Assembly: GCA_016183765.1 (NCBI GenBank)
Contig: JACPEA010000007.1
Coordinates: forward strand, 1 to 64,000
Length of the DNA: 64,000 bases
Direction of reading: 5' to 3'
DNA from: Bacteroidota bacterium
Lineage (GTDB): Bacteria > Bacteroidota > Bacteroidia > Chitinophagales > Chitinophagaceae
In this document: positions 17,977-27,272 of the stretch, piece by piece
Layout of the letters: every line of letters begins with the position of its first letter
Numbering within the stretch: the stretch's first letter is position 1
The notes under the pieces: model-generated
The model's database searches: none
Told to the model about the DNA's origin: nothing
What the model saw: the letters and a program-made list of their open reading frames with translations, nothing else
Made by a program: the position numbers and the translations under genes

Positions 17977-18107
17977 CGTATAATGAAAACACGAAAACAG
18001 GGAAAGTAGCGAAAATGAGTGGATCGTTAATATTGAACCTGCCTGATGGCAAACAGGCAAGCAAGGAATGCTGAATGATAGGGGCGTATTATTATTCGGC
18101 ATTACCG

Positions 18108-18115
18108 TAGTTTTG
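18108..18115 (+). promoter_or_regulatory. -7 element abutting the ABC-F gene start
   Basis: TAGTTTTG matches TAnnTTTG and ends 4 bases before the ATG at 18120. A transcript starting 5 to 7 bases downstream of the box would begin at or next to the start codon, suggesting a leaderless mRNA. Confidence 0.5.
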
Positions 18116-18119
18116 CCGC

Positions 18120-20048
18120 ATGCATTATGTTTCTGCGGAAGGGCTGACGAAGAGTTATGGGATTAATCCCCTGTTCAAGAATATTTCCTTTCATATCAAC
18201 GAGGGCGATAAAATAGCCCTGATCGCCCGTAACGGGGTGGGTAAATCAACCCTGTTGCGGATCCTGAACGGTGATGAAACGCCGGATGAGGGTAAATTGT
18301 TCATCCATAAGGACGTGACCGTTGCCCTTTTTGAGCAGGAACCCCGGTTTGATGAGAGCAAGACGGTATTGGAGAATATCTTTCATACCGATCACCCGGT
18401 GATGAATGTGATACGTGCCTATGAAATGGCCAGTGAAACTGAGGATGGTATGGCTTTGAGTGAATTGTTCGGGAAGATGGATGATCTGAATGCCTGGGAT
18501 TTTGAAGTAAAAGTAAAACAGATCCTGACCAAACTGAATATCCACCACCTGGAGCAGCCGGTGCGCGACCTGAGCGGAGGACAGCGGAAAAGGGTGGCTC
18601 TGGCCAAGACACTGATCGATATCGGTTTCGACCATAAGCATACGCTGCTGATGATGGATGAGCCTACGAATCACCTGGATGTGGAAATGATCGAGTGGCT
18701 GGAGAACTACCTGAACCAGGAAAATGTAACCTTGTTGCTGGTGACTCACGACCGTTATTTTCTGGATGCCGTTAGTGAAGAGATCTGGGAACTGGAGCGG
18801 GAGAATATGTATGTGTATCATGGCGACTACGAGAATTATATCGAAAAGAAAGCTGCCAGGATCGAAAGCGAGCAGGCCAGTATTGACAAAGCCAGGAACG
18901 AATACCGGAAAGAATTGGAATGGATGCGCAAGCAACCCAAGGCGCGTACTACCAAAAGCAAAAGCCGGCAGGATAACTTTTATGAAGTAGAGGCCCGTGC
19001 CAAACAACGAATAGAGGACGCGCAGCTGCAACTGCAGATGAAAATGAGTCGCCTGGGTGGTAAAGTGGTGGAGATGAAAAAAGTGTACAAGCGCTACGGT
19101 GAACTTCCCATCTTAAAAGGATTTGATTACACTTTCAGCAAAGGGGAGAGGATCGGCATCATCGGTAAGAACGGAGTGGGTAAATCTACTTTCCTGAATA
19201 TGCTGCAACAGATCGAACCTGCGGATAGCGGTAAGGTCAATATCGGCGATACGGTGGTGTTCGGGAACTTCTCACAGCAGGGACTGGTAATCAAAGAGAA
19301 CATGCGTGTGATCGAATATGTAAAAACCTTTGCCGAGAACTTTCCATTGGCCAATGGCGGAAGTTTAAGCGCAGCGCAGTTCCTGGAACTGTTCCTGTTC
19401 ACGCCAGACAAACAATATACTTATCTGAACGCTTTAAGCGGGGGAGAGAAGAAAAGATTGCAGTTATTGACCATCCTGTTCACCAATCCGAACTTCCTGA
19501 TCCTGGATGAACCGACCAATGACCTGGACCTGCCTACACTGGCCGTACTGGAGAATTTTTTGAGCGATTACCAGGGCTGTGTACTGATTGTGAGTCACGA
19601 CAGGTATTTCATGGACCGCCTGGTAGATCACCTGTTCGTATTCGAAGGGGATGGTGAAGTGCGTGATTTCCCTGGAAACTATACGCAGTACCGGTTGTGG
19701 ATAAAGGATAATGAAAAGAAAGAGAATAAATGGGATGTACTGGAACAACGGAAGAGCAAAGGTGAAAGCACGGAATCTGCTGTTACCAGCCGCGAAACCC
19801 CTTTGGCAAATAAGGAACAGGTTGTGAAAAAGAAAATGAGTTTTAAGGAAAAACGTGAGTTTGAACAACTGGAGAAAGAATTACCTGAACTGGAAGCTGA
19901 AAAAAAACAGATCACAGAACAGATGGGGGCCGGCAACCTGTCTTTTGAAGACCTGAATAAACAGAGCGCCAGAATACTGGAGATAGATCAGTTGCTGCAG
20001 GAAAAAGAACTACGTTGGTTGGAACTGAGTGAGATGGAAGGCAAGTAA
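18120..20048 (+). CDS. ABC-F family ATPase (Uup-like)
   Basis: A soluble 642-residue protein with two ATP-binding cassettes and no membrane segments, as in ABC-F translation factors. Cassette 1 has Walker A GVGKSTLL (near residue 40), signature LSGGQRKRVALAKTL and Walker B LLMMDEPTNHLD, then LLVTHDRYFLD. A charged linker follows (about residues 240-310). Cassette 2 has GKNGVGKSTF, LSGGEKKRLQLL and LILDEPTNDLD. A C-terminal coiled coil (FKEKREFEQLEKELPELEAEKKQ and onward) is the Uup hallmark. ABC-F proteins act at the ribosome; Uup has also been linked to DNA transactions. The gene is monocistronic, with a promoter box directly against the start and a terminator behind. Confidence 0.9.
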   Translation: MHYVSAEGLTKSYGINPLFKNISFHINEGDKIALIARNGVGKSTLLRILNGDETPDEGKLFIHKDVTVALFEQEPRFDESKTVLENIFHTDHPVMNVIRAYEMASETEDGMALSELFGKMDDLNAWDFEVKVKQILTKLNIHHLEQPVRDLSGGQRKRVALAKTLIDIGFDHKHTLLMMDEPTNHLDVEMIEWLENYLNQENVTLLLVTHDRYFLDAVSEEIWELERENMYVYHGDYENYIEKKAARIESEQASIDKARNEYRKELEWMRKQPKARTTKSKSRQDNFYEVEARAKQRIEDAQLQLQMKMSRLGGKVVEMKKVYKRYGELPILKGFDYTFSKGERIGIIGKNGVGKSTFLNMLQQIEPADSGKVNIGDTVVFGNFSQQGLVIKENMRVIEYVKTFAENFPLANGGSLSAAQFLELFLFTPDKQYTYLNALSGGEKKRLQLLTILFTNPNFLILDEPTNDLDLPTLAVLENFLSDYQGCVLIVSHDRYFMDRLVDHLFVFEGDGEVRDFPGNYTQYRLWIKDNEKKENKWDVLEQRKSKGESTESAVTSRETPLANKEQVVKKKMSFKEKREFEQLEKELPELEAEKKQITEQMGAGNLSFEDLNKQSARILEIDQLLQEKELRWLELSEMEGK

Positions 20049-20066
20049 TAGTTAATAGTTGATTGA
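20046..20066 (+). repeat. Heptamer-periodic stretch starting at the ABC-F stop codon
   Basis: Beginning with the TAA stop, the sequence runs TAATAGT, TAATAGT, TGATTGA in 7-base steps. It leads directly into the terminator stem. It is the fourth place in the window where such a stretch touches a stop codon. Confidence 0.5.
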
Positions 20067-20117
20067 GGAAATTTTGGCTACTGTTTTTGGGTAGCAAAAT
20101 TTCCTCAATTTTTTTTT
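20063..20117. terminator. Long bidirectional terminator
   Basis: An 18-bp stem with one bulged G (20063-20081 with 20091-20108) closes a short T-rich loop and is followed by nine or more T. It separates the convergent ABC-F and FKBP genes and could serve both, since the minus-strand side also ends in an A/T-rich tract. Confidence 0.9.
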
Positions 20118-20119
20118 GA

Positions 20120-20554
20120 TCAAATGAAACTGATCAACTCCACATCGAAGATCAGTGTGCTGTTGGGGCCGATCTGGGCACTTACCTGACGGTCGCCGTA
20201 ACCGAGGTGCGGAGGGATAAAAAAGCGGAACTTACTTCCGGTAGGCATCAGCTGTAAACCTTCTGTCCAGCCCTTGATAACCATGTTTAAAGGGAAAGAA
20301 GCAGGTCTTCCTCTTTGTACCGAGCTATCAAAAATAGTGCCATCGATCAGGGTTCCGTGATAATGGCAGGTAACTTCGTTATGTGCCAGCGGTTTTTCGC
20401 CCGCGCCGTTGACCAGTACTTCGTATTGTAAACCACTGGGCAATGCTGTTATTTCTGCCCTTTCTTTATTTTTTGCGAGGAAATCCTGTCCCGCCTTCAG
20501 GTTGGCCGCTGCTTTTTCAGCTTTCAGTTGTGCCAGTTGTTCTGCTACGCCCAT
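20120..20554 (-). CDS. FKBP-type peptidyl-prolyl cis-trans isomerase
   Basis: A 144-residue isomerase with an N-terminal helical segment (residues 1-40, AEQLAQLKAEKAAANLKAGQD) and one FKBP domain. The domain shows VTCHYHGTLIDGTIFDSS, VIKGWTEGLQLMPTGSKFRFFIPPHLGYGDR and LIFDVELISF, which contain most ligand-pocket positions of active FKBPs (Tyr, Phe-Asp, Val-Ile, Trp, Tyr). No signal peptide is seen, so it should be cytoplasmic, unlike FkpA. It probably helps proline-limited folding. A -7 box lies 16 bases upstream of the start. Confidence 0.93.
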   Translation of the reverse strand: MGVAEQLAQLKAEKAAANLKAGQDFLAKNKERAEITALPSGLQYEVLVNGAGEKPLAHNEVTCHYHGTLIDGTIFDSSVQRGRPASFPLNMVIKGWTEGLQLMPTGSKFRFFIPPHLGYGDRQVSAQIGPNSTLIFDVELISFI

Positions 20555-20570
20555 AGTATTTTACTTTTTG

Positions 20571-20578
20571 CAAATATA
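20571..20578 (-). promoter_or_regulatory. -7 element for the FKBP gene
   Basis: On the minus strand TATATTTG fits TAnnTTTG exactly. The predicted leader is about ten bases long. Confidence 0.6.
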
Positions 20579-20700
20579 GGCATTGCCGGAAAGACGTGCC
20601 GGTAAGTACGCCCAATATTATGTTTCCATTATTTTTCGGTTTCTCCTTCACCTGCAGCTATATTCAGCTTACCTTGTGGGTTGATTAGTAATAGCTCCTT

Positions 20701-21078
20701 ATGACAAGCATAGTTAATAAAAACGGAGAAACGATCGCTTATCTGTACCAGAACATGATCCTGGATCTCACCCGTGAAAAAGTAATTGGCCTTGTTTTGG
20801 GCAATTGTGTTTTTGGAAAGCGAACTGAACCAGCAGGTAAATTCTTCAACGACACTTTTCGCAAAAAAAATGGCAAAATCATTGCGAAGCTGGGAGAGGA
20901 CGTATCAACCACTTTTAAGAAATCACCAAAAGATGCACAGCTTTCTTTGCAGGCATGGCAGATCCTTTCTAAAGTAGACAACCACGTTTGTCTCTGGATA
21001 GAAGAGAAAAAGTCCTGGACCAAACAGGGTTTTATCGAATACCTGAAAGCCGACACCGACCTGGTAGAAGAAGAATAA
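20701..21078 (+). CDS. Hypothetical protein with repeated beta-hairpin pattern
   Basis: A 125-residue protein without signal peptide or membrane segment. The first 60 residues repeat short strand-turn-strand units: GETIAYLYQNMILDLTREKVIGLVLGN, then CVFGKRTEPAGKFFNDTFRKKNGKIIAKLGE. This resembles the so-called 4-fold beta flap proteins of Bacteroidota, but the match is by eye only. The C-terminal half is helical and acidic (IEEKKSWTKQGFIEYLKADTDLVEEE). The first ATG follows an in-frame gap with no better start. It stands alone between two minus-strand genes. Function unknown. Confidence 0.65.
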   Translation: MTSIVNKNGETIAYLYQNMILDLTREKVIGLVLGNCVFGKRTEPAGKFFNDTFRKKNGKIIAKLGEDVSTTFKKSPKDAQLSLQAWQILSKVDNHVCLWIEEKKSWTKQGFIEYLKADTDLVEEE

Positions 21079-21095
21079 ACTGCATTGATGATGTT

Positions 21096-22349
21096 TTACC
21101 GGTACACGAACCTGAAATCATTTAGGTTGGGTTTTGTTTTGCGTGGCCGGTTCCTGTCGTAGTTCAACAGTATTTCACCGATCTCTTTGAAGAATGGGTA
21201 TCCGATTTCCTGATACTCGTATTTATCATCGTTCAGAACCCCATCCCGGTTGGTATAAATGACTGCGCTGAGCATCAGTTCGGTCTGTGTATCAAAATCA
21301 ACGATATAGGCGGCATCGGTCAGGTAACCATAACTCCATCCCGGTTTATTGAATATGCGGATATTGGCCGGTGGTTTCTGCCTGCCTGATTTATACAGGA
21401 AAAATTTACAGTAACTGTCGAAGAATTCGGTGGTATCATATTTCGGATGACTGCTTTCGGAAGGGTATTCTGACAGGTACTGTAACAGGAAATCCCTGTC
21501 TTTTTTTTCAATAGTAAATCGTTGATGACTTGCAACCGATCTTGGGAACAATACGGATTGTAACATCAGCCTCAGGTCTTCAAGGGGCAGGTTATTATGC
21601 CGGGTAAAATCAAATGGTGCGTTGATCAATGAATCGTACCGGTTGTAGTGAGCCTTTCCGACCAGGACCTGTTTGCTGTAATCGAAATCCATGCGGCTGT
21701 AATGGGGTAGTAAACGTAAAACGGTGTCGCCCTGGTTCAGAAAGCTGATGGCATTGGTATGGCGGTTCTCTTCTTCGTTCATGGTAACAAAACGCCGGAC
21801 AATACGAACATCTTTATACCCTTTCCGGTGCAGGAGCCCGTTCAACTGGTCCTGCCCGTTGAATTCGTACAAGCGGTTGTAAGCATCGTTGTCACTAACC
21901 AGGAATATTTTCCTGATATAGTTGGCGATAGAAGGTATTCCATCAGCTGCTGAGGTATCTTTTTTGACAGTTGTCTGTGCACTAAAGGAACTGTCTGTGA
22001 GCATACCGGAAAAAATACTCAGCCCGGGTTTGCGAAGGGTGTTCAGTTTTTCCAATGCAATCAATGCTGTGGGAAGTTTTACCGTTGAGGCAGGATTGTA
22101 ATAACGGTTACGGTCAACCCGTACGTAATGATTTTTGAAGAAGGGCTGGTTATTCTTATCCCTGTTGATCTCTGTATAGATGATCTGGTATTGAAAGCTG
22201 TCCGGGTGATTGAGTACATGTTGTAAAAGCGGCGATCCCTGGGCTCTGAGCAATTGCAGTAACCATTCATCTGTTTTTTCCTGTGCCATTGTTCGGGTTA
22301 ACAGGCAGGTGAAAAGCATTAGTAATGTGGCGGTTTTATGGATAGACAT
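21096..22349 (-). CDS. Class A beta-lactamase-like serine hydrolase
   Basis: A 417-residue secreted protein with signal peptide MSIHKTATLLMLFTCLLTRTMAQ. It has the penicillin-recognising fold motifs: SxxK as STVK within NPASTVKLPTALIALEKLN (about residue 92), SDN as SDNDAYNRLYEF, and a degenerate third motif (KPGWSYG where KTG is usual). The sequence is larger than typical class A beta-lactamases (about 290 residues), with extra C-terminal residues. The family includes esterases and peptidases as well as lactamases, and the changed third motif argues against calling it a resistance enzyme. The physiological substrate is unknown, and it is probably periplasmic. Confidence 0.8.
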   Translation of the reverse strand: MSIHKTATLLMLFTCLLTRTMAQEKTDEWLLQLLRAQGSPLLQHVLNHPDSFQYQIIYTEINRDKNNQPFFKNHYVRVDRNRYYNPASTVKLPTALIALEKLNTLRKPGLSIFSGMLTDSSFSAQTTVKKDTSAADGIPSIANYIRKIFLVSDNDAYNRLYEFNGQDQLNGLLHRKGYKDVRIVRRFVTMNEEENRHTNAISFLNQGDTVLRLLPHYSRMDFDYSKQVLVGKAHYNRYDSLINAPFDFTRHNNLPLEDLRLMLQSVLFPRSVASHQRFTIEKKDRDFLLQYLSEYPSESSHPKYDTTEFFDSYCKFFLYKSGRQKPPANIRIFNKPGWSYGYLTDAAYIVDFDTQTELMLSAVIYTNRDGVLNDDKYEYQEIGYPFFKEIGEILLNYDRNRPRKTKPNLNDFRFVYR

Positions 22350-22363
22350 AAAGCGGGGCGTAA

Positions 22364-22412
22364 TTAGGAGTTAAAAGTTAATAGTTAGGGAACTTACTAC
22401 TCACCACTCACT
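22364..22412. repeat. Heptamer-periodic array at the dienelactone-hydrolase stop codon
   Basis: In 7-base steps: TTAGGAG, TTAAAAG, TTAATAG, TTAGGGA, ACTTACT, ACTCACC, ACTCACT. The left half is of the TTAATAG type and the right half switches to the ACTCACT type. The array runs into the TAG stop of the minus-strand gene that ends at 22411. Confidence 0.6.
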
Positions 22413-23268
22413 ACTTGAGGTTGGCTTCAAGGAAGTCGAGTGTTCGTTTCCAGGCGTGCAGGGCTGCGTTGGCGTTGTAGCGGGCTTCGGATGTGTCGTT
22501 ATGGAAAGCGTGGTTTACGCCGGGGTAGAGGTACAGTTCGTACCGGGTACCCGCTTTTTTCAAAGCCTCTTCAAAAGCCGGGATGCCAGCGTTTACGCGT
22601 TCATCCAGTCCTGCATAGTGTAACTGAAGCGGAGCTTTGATTTTAGGAACGTCTGCCGGATCCGGTTGTCTGCCATAAAAAGCCACGGCTGCATTGAGCC
22701 CGGGCGAGTTTACCGCGATCTGGTTGGCCAATGCACCACCCCAGCAAAAGCCCACACAGCCCACTTTCCGGTTGGTTTCTTTGCGTGCCCGCAGAAACTC
22801 AACTGATTTTACAAAGTTCTCCAGGTTTTTTTTAGCATCCAGTGTTGTGAATAATTGGCGGGCTTCCTCTTCGTTGGCAGGTGTGCCACCTGACTCTGAT
22901 AACGCATCAGGAGCCATGGCCAGGTAACCCGCTTTGGCCAGGCGTCGGGTCACATCTTTGATATGGTCGTTCAGTCCACGGTTCTCATGTATCACCATAA
23001 CCGCTCCCATATTCATTTTCTTTTTGGTTTTGGCCGTGTAAGCGAACATCACAATGCCGTTAACCTCATAAGAGATCATTTCCGTATCCAGTTCCTCATC
23101 GTCTTCCGCAATGGTAGCGGCTTTGGCGTGATTGGATTCGAGCAGCGGGGTAATTGATAAAGCCAGGGCCATACTTCCGGTGATGGCGGCCAGCCGTTTT
23201 AAAAATTCGTCCCTGCTGAATGGCTGATGGGTGTACTCGTCATACAGGTTAATGATACGCTGATCCAT
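22411..23268 (-). CDS. Dienelactone hydrolase family protein
   Basis: A 285-residue alpha/beta hydrolase. An N-terminal region with a hydrophobic stretch (FLKRLAAITGSMALALSITPLL) suggests export or a membrane anchor. The hydrolase domain shows IHENRGLNDHIKDVTRRLA, the nucleophile elbow GFCWGG (Cys) and the histidine segment YPGVNHAFHND, giving the Cys-Asp-His triad of the family. Classical members open dienelactones in chlorocatechol breakdown, but many bacterial paralogues have unknown esterase activity and no aromatic pathway is nearby. The start was set at the ATG at 23268, since the 15 preceding residues are not conserved-looking. Confidence 0.88.
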   Translation of the reverse strand: MDQRIINLYDEYTHQPFSRDEFLKRLAAITGSMALALSITPLLESNHAKAATIAEDDEELDTEMISYEVNGIVMFAYTAKTKKKMNMGAVMVIHENRGLNDHIKDVTRRLAKAGYLAMAPDALSESGGTPANEEEARQLFTTLDAKKNLENFVKSVEFLRARKETNRKVGCVGFCWGGALANQIAVNSPGLNAAVAFYGRQPDPADVPKIKAPLQLHYAGLDERVNAGIPAFEEALKKAGTRYELYLYPGVNHAFHNDTSEARYNANAALHAWKRTLDFLEANLK

Positions 23269-23355
23269 GATATGGGTTTGGATACTAAATATAAACAGAA
23301 AAGCGGGTAGCACAAGCAGGTCGTGCGTTCTGTAAAACCTTCGTATGCGTAAACT

Positions 23356-23646
23356 TTATTTCTGAGCAACTTTGTTTCCCATTTTGCTTTTTGGTGTTGT
23401 ATGCAGGATATGTGCTGCTTCAACCAACTTACTTAGTTTTTCGTACAGGGTAAGGATGGTGGAGCGCTCCGATGCATTTAATTCTTTGTGATAAGTGCCC
23501 GTAACGGTAACCTTTAGCCATTCCCATAACAGTTCCCGGATCTCGGGCAGGTGGGCAAAATCGAAAAATTCATCGATCACCAGTTGGGGATCTGCGATTT
23601 CTTTACTGCTAAGTGATTGTGATGCAGTGTGTTGTTTCTGTGCCAT
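23356..23646 (-). CDS. Small hypothetical protein
   Basis: A 96-residue soluble protein with an ATG start and helical composition: PQLVIDEFFDFAHLPEIRELLWEWLKVTVTG, then ERSTILTLYEKLSKLVEAAHILH. No signal peptide, membrane segment or cysteine. The ordered amphipathic pattern and codon use suggest a real gene. No family was recognised. It is divergent from the HTH regulator starting at 23877 and could be its partner or target, but this is inference from position only. Confidence 0.6.
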   Translation of the reverse strand: MAQKQHTASQSLSSKEIADPQLVIDEFFDFAHLPEIRELLWEWLKVTVTGTYHKELNASERSTILTLYEKLSKLVEAAHILHTTPKSKMGNKVAQK

Positions 23647-23751
23647 GTTGATAACAGGTATTATTGGAGCCTGCCTTACGACACAAAAATAATAGTTGGA
23701 TCTGCCTCCTGGGATTTATTGCTCCGTGAAAAAAACAGGCAGATTAGGTAT

Positions 23752-23770
23752 AAACCGCATTGCACGGTTT
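23752..23770. promoter_or_regulatory. Inverted repeat in the divergent promoter region
   Basis: AAACCG and CGGTTT form a 6-bp dyad with 7-base spacing, in the 230-base gap between a small gene and the HTH regulator. It is a candidate operator for the regulator. The arms are short, so chance is possible. Confidence 0.35.
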
Positions 23771-23876
23771 AGTTGATTCTACTTATTTCGTAATGGCTAT
23801 ATGAGATACAATATTACCATTTAGTCGATGAATCCCATACGGTTTCATCACCTATTTTCTAACGTATTTATACCTG

Positions 23877-24308
23877 ATGCGATTAATCGAAAGACTGCAG
23901 GACTACCTGGTTTACAGTAATATTTCAGCCTACGCTTTTGAACGTAGCTGCGATCTGTCGAATGGGTACCTGGGTAAACAACTGAAAGGAAAGGGTTCTG
24001 TGGGTTCGGATATTCTCGAAAAGATCAAGGAACACTATCCCGACCTGAGCCTGGTTTGGCTGGTGACTGGTAAAGGAAAAATGTTATTGTCAGTGCCTGT
24101 CAATGGATCGTTGGGCAAACAACAGGCTTTGACTGAACTGAATGAGGAACAGCAGACCTATTTCGACTCCAAAGATGATGTGATCAAACTGCTGAACAGG
24201 CAATTAGAGCGGATGGAAACGATGCTGACTGATAAAGACAAGATCATCTTCCTGCTGGAAGATGAAGTGCGTAGGTTAAGCCAGTCGGCATACAAGCGAG
24301 TCAGGTAA
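23877..24308 (+). CDS. Small HTH (XRE-like) regulator with C-terminal coiled coil
   Basis: A 143-residue protein. The N-terminal part (about residues 1-70) has the layout of Bacteroidota phage-repressor-like XRE proteins: ERLQDYLVYSNISAYAFERSCDLSNGYLGKQLKGKG, then SDILEKIKEHYPDLSLVWLVTGKGKML. The C-terminal half (about 80-137) is an amphipathic coiled coil (DDVIKLLNRQLERMETMLTDKDKIIFLLEDEVRRL) likely to dimerise. No C-terminal peptidase (S24) domain is present, unlike true phage repressors. Targets unknown. It may be autoregulated, given the dyad upstream. Confidence 0.78.
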   Translation: MRLIERLQDYLVYSNISAYAFERSCDLSNGYLGKQLKGKGSVGSDILEKIKEHYPDLSLVWLVTGKGKMLLSVPVNGSLGKQQALTELNEEQQTYFDSKDDVIKLLNRQLERMETMLTDKDKIIFLLEDEVRRLSQSAYKRVR

Positions 24309-24329
24309 ATCTTGCTATCAAATAAAAAA

Positions 24330-24395
24330 GGAATGCTGAATATTGGAATCATTGACTTCAACATTCAGCATTCTCTGTTCAATATTCAATATTCC
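24330..24395. repeat. Heptamer-periodic array with inverted halves at the gcvP stop codon
   Basis: In 7-base steps: GGAATGC, TGAATAT, TGGAATC, ATTGACT, TCAACAT, TCAGCAT, TCTCTGT, TCAATAT, TCAATAT. TGAATAT-type units on the left face ATTCAGCATT-type units on the right, so the two halves can pair. The array stops exactly where the gcvP stop codon (24396-24398) begins. Confidence 0.65.
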
Positions 24396-27272
24396 CTACG
24401 CATTTTCCATATAAGAAGAAACGGGCTCGCAGGTACAGATCAGGTTACGATCGCCATAGGTATTGTTTACCCTTGCCACACTTGGCCAGAACTTGTTCTG
24501 GGTAACATAATACAGCGGGAAAGCGGCCTGTTTGCGGCTGTAAGCATGTTTCCACTCATCGTCACACACCACAGCCTGCGTATGTGGGGCATTCTTCAAT
24601 GGGTTGTCGGTTTTGTCTGATTTACCATCTTCGATGGCTTTGATCTCTTCGTAAATGGAGATCAGGGCATCGCAGAAACGGTCCAGTTCGCCTTTGTCTT
24701 CGCTCTCGGTCGGTTCGATCATGATGGTGCCTGCAACCGGGAAACTCAGGGTTGGGGCGTGGAAACCGTAGTCGATCAGACGTTTGGCCACATCCTCTGC
24801 CTCAATACCTACCGATTGTTTGAATGGGCGCAGGTCCACGATGAATTCGTGTGCACAAGTGCCATTGGAGCCGGTGTAAAGGATCTTGTAATATTTCTCT
24901 AACCTGGCTTTCATATAGTTGGCGTTCAGGATCGCGTATTCGGTCGACTGGCGCAGGCCTGTTGCTCCCAGCATTTTAATATACCCGTAACTGATCAGCA
25001 GGATACTGGCAGAACCATACGGTGCGGCACTGACAGAGCCGGTGCTTTGCAGGGCAGGATGCCCCGGCAAATAAGGCGCCAGTTTATCGTTCACGCAGAT
25101 GGGGCCCATTCCGGGACCGCCGCCGCCGTGCGGGATAGCGAAAGTTTTGTGCAGGTTCAGGTGACATACATCGGCTCCGATCATTCCGGGACTGGTGAGT
25201 CCGACCTGCGCATTCATATTGGCGCCGTCCATATACACCAAACCGCCATTGTCGTGGATGATCTGGCAAATATTGCGGATGGTCTCTTCAAATACGCCGT
25301 GGGTGGATGGATAGGTCACCATCAGTGCCCCCAGTGTGTCTTTGTATTGTTCCGCTTTTGCTTGCAGGTCGGCTACATCAATGTTACCGGCTTCATCGCA
25401 TTTCACTACCACTACATGGAAACCGCACATGACAGCGCTTGCCGGGTTGGTGCCGTGGGCACTGATGGGGATCAGTACCACATTGCGGTGACTTTCTTTT
25501 CTGGCTGCGTGATAGGAGCGTATGGTGAGCAGACCGGTATATTCTCCCTGGGCACCGCTGTTAGGTTGCAGGCTGCAGGCGGTAAAACCGGTGATCTCGC
25601 AGAGATAGCTGTTCAGTTCATCAATGATCTGCTGGTAACCTGCTGTCTGGTTAGCCGGTACAAAAGGATGCAGACCGCCAAATTCGGGCCAGCTAACCGG
25701 GATCATTTCTGTAGCGGCATTCAGTTTCATGGTGCAGCTTCCGAGGCTGATCATGCTGGTATTCAGTGAAAGGTCCTTGTTTTCGAGCGATTTGATGTAA
25801 CGCATCATCTGGCTCTCGCTGCGATGCGTATTGAATACGGGGTGTGTGAGATACGCCGAGCTTCGCTGAAGATCAGCGGGGAACTGGTAGGTAACAGATG
25901 ACAGGTCTTTGGCAGCCAGTTGGTGTCCGGTGCTTTTTTCTGTTACGGCTTCGAATATTTTCAGGATGGTATTGGCATCTTCTACGGTGCTGGTCTCGTC
26001 CAGGCTGATCCCGATAGTACCATTGGCGAAATAGCGGAAATTGGTATGGTATTTTTCAGCCATGGTTTTCACAGATTCCGCCTGTACACCACTGATCTGT
26101 AAAGTGTCGAAGTATGCGGTATTGTTTTGTTTAATACCCAGTTTGCCCAGTCCATTGGCAACAGCCTGTGCCAGTATGTGTATGCGGGAGGCAATATTTT
26201 TCAATCCTTCCGGCCCATGATATACGGCATACATGGCGGCCATATTGGCCAGTAATGCCTGTGCGGTACAGATATTGGAAGTGGCTTTTTCCCGTTTGAT
26301 ATGTTGTTCGCGGGTTTGCAGCGCCATACGTAAGGCACGGTTGCCCTGCGCATCAATACTTACACCGATCAATCGGCCCGGCATACCCCGTTTAAAATCA
26401 TCTTTGGTAGCAAAAAAAGCGGCATGCGGTCCGCCAAAACCCATGGGAACACCCAAACGTTGTGCTGAGCCAATGGCCACATCTGCACCCAGTTCTCCCG
26501 GTGCGGTGAGTACCGTAAGCGCCAGCAGGTCTGTGGCCATGATCACCAGACCGTCCACGGCGTGAACATTACCGATAAAACCACGATAATCTTCCACAGA
26601 GCCGTTATCGTTGGGGTATTGGATCAGTGCACCAAAATAGGTGTTGTCCAGTTGTATGGTCTTGTAATCGCCATATATCAGCTCCACGCCAATGGGTTGT
26701 GCGCGGGTAACCAGTACATCTTTGGTTTGCGGAAAAACAGCATTGTCAACAAACAGTTTGGGTTTGCTGATCACCTCTGTTTTGTTCACATGGTGAAAGA
26801 TCATGGCCATGGCTTCTGCGGCAGCAGTGGCTTCGTCCAGTAATGAGGCATTGGCAATGGGTAAAGCCGTCAGGTCGGCCACCATGGTCTGGAAATTCAG
26901 CAGGCTCTCCAGTCGTCCCTGGGAGATCTCTGCCTGGTAAGGGGTGTACTGGGTGTACCATCCCGGATTCTCAAAAATATTACGAAGGATCACACTCGGG
27001 GTGATGGTGCCGTAATAACCCTGACCTATATAATTTTTGTATAATTTGTTTTTTAACGCTGTTTTTTTCAATTCGCTCAGGTACTCAAATTCACTGATGG
27101 CGGCGGGTATCTTCATGTCGCCTTTGATACGGATCGAGTCCGGAACGGTTTTACTGATCAACTCGTCCAGTGAGCCAGCCCCGATTGTGGCTAACATTTG
27201 TTTTGTGTCTGCGCTGTTGGGTCCGATGTGCCTGCCCTGGAATTCTGTGGAATGCTGTTCAAATAGATTCAT
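24396..27272 (-). CDS. gcvP: Glycine dehydrogenase (decarboxylating), P-protein of the glycine cleavage system
   Basis: The 958-residue PLP enzyme removes CO2 from glycine and passes the aminomethyl group to the lipoyl H-protein. The N-terminus [18 protein letters not shown], the region [45 protein letters not shown], the PLP-lysine motif [20 protein letters not shown] (near residue 705) and the [22 protein letters not shown] block are all conserved. It is a single long chain as in E. coli, not the split gcvPA/gcvPB form. gcvT and gcvH are not in this window, so the system is dispersed on the chromosome. Confidence 0.97.
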   Translation of the reverse strand: MNLFEQHSTEFQGRHIGPNSADTKQMLATIGAGSLDELISKTVPDSIRIKGDMKIPAAISEFEYLSELKKTALKNKLYKNYIGQGYYGTITPSVILRNIFENPGWYTQYTPYQAEISQGRLESLLNFQTMVADLTALPIANASLLDEATAAAEAMAMIFHHVNKTEVISKPKLFVDNAVFPQTKDVLVTRAQPIGVELIYGDYKTIQLDNTYFGALIQYPNDNGSVEDYRGFIGNVHAVDGLVIMATDLLALTVLTAPGELGADVAIGSAQRLGVPMGFGGPHAAFFATKDDFKRGMPGRLIGVSIDAQGNRALRMALQTREQHIKREKATSNICTAQALLANMAAMYAVYHGPEGLKNIASRIHILAQAVANGLGKLGIKQNNTAYFDTLQISGVQAESVKTMAEKYHTNFRYFANGTIGISLDETSTVEDANTILKIFEAVTEKSTGHQLAAKDLSSVTYQFPADLQRSSAYLTHPVFNTHRSESQMMRYIKSLENKDLSLNTSMISLGSCTMKLNAATEMIPVSWPEFGGLHPFVPANQTAGYQQIIDELNSYLCEITGFTACSLQPNSGAQGEYTGLLTIRSYHAARKESHRNVVLIPISAHGTNPASAVMCGFHVVVVKCDEAGNIDVADLQAKAEQYKDTLGALMVTYPSTHGVFEETIRNICQIIHDNGGLVYMDGANMNAQVGLTSPGMIGADVCHLNLHKTFAIPHGGGGPGMGPICVNDKLAPYLPGHPALQSTGSVSAAPYGSASILLISYGYIKMLGATGLRQSTEYAILNANYMKARLEKYYKILYTGSNGTCAHEFIVDLRPFKQSVGIEAEDVAKRLIDYGFHAPTLSFPVAGTIMIEPTESEDKGELDRFCDALISIYEEIKAIEDGKSDKTDNPLKNAPHTQAVVCDDEWKHAYSRKQAAFPLYYVTQNKFWPSVARVNNTYGDRNLICTCEPVSSYMENA

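Noticed and set aside
18246..19031. A 261-codon minus-strand frame opposite the ABC-F gene
   Set aside because: No domain, no start context, and it lies fully within the conserved ABC-F coding region.
21096..22349. Calling the class-A-like protein a beta-lactamase
   Set aside because: The third motif is KPG rather than KTG and the protein is over 100 residues longer than usual class A enzymes. Hydrolase of unknown substrate is the safer call.
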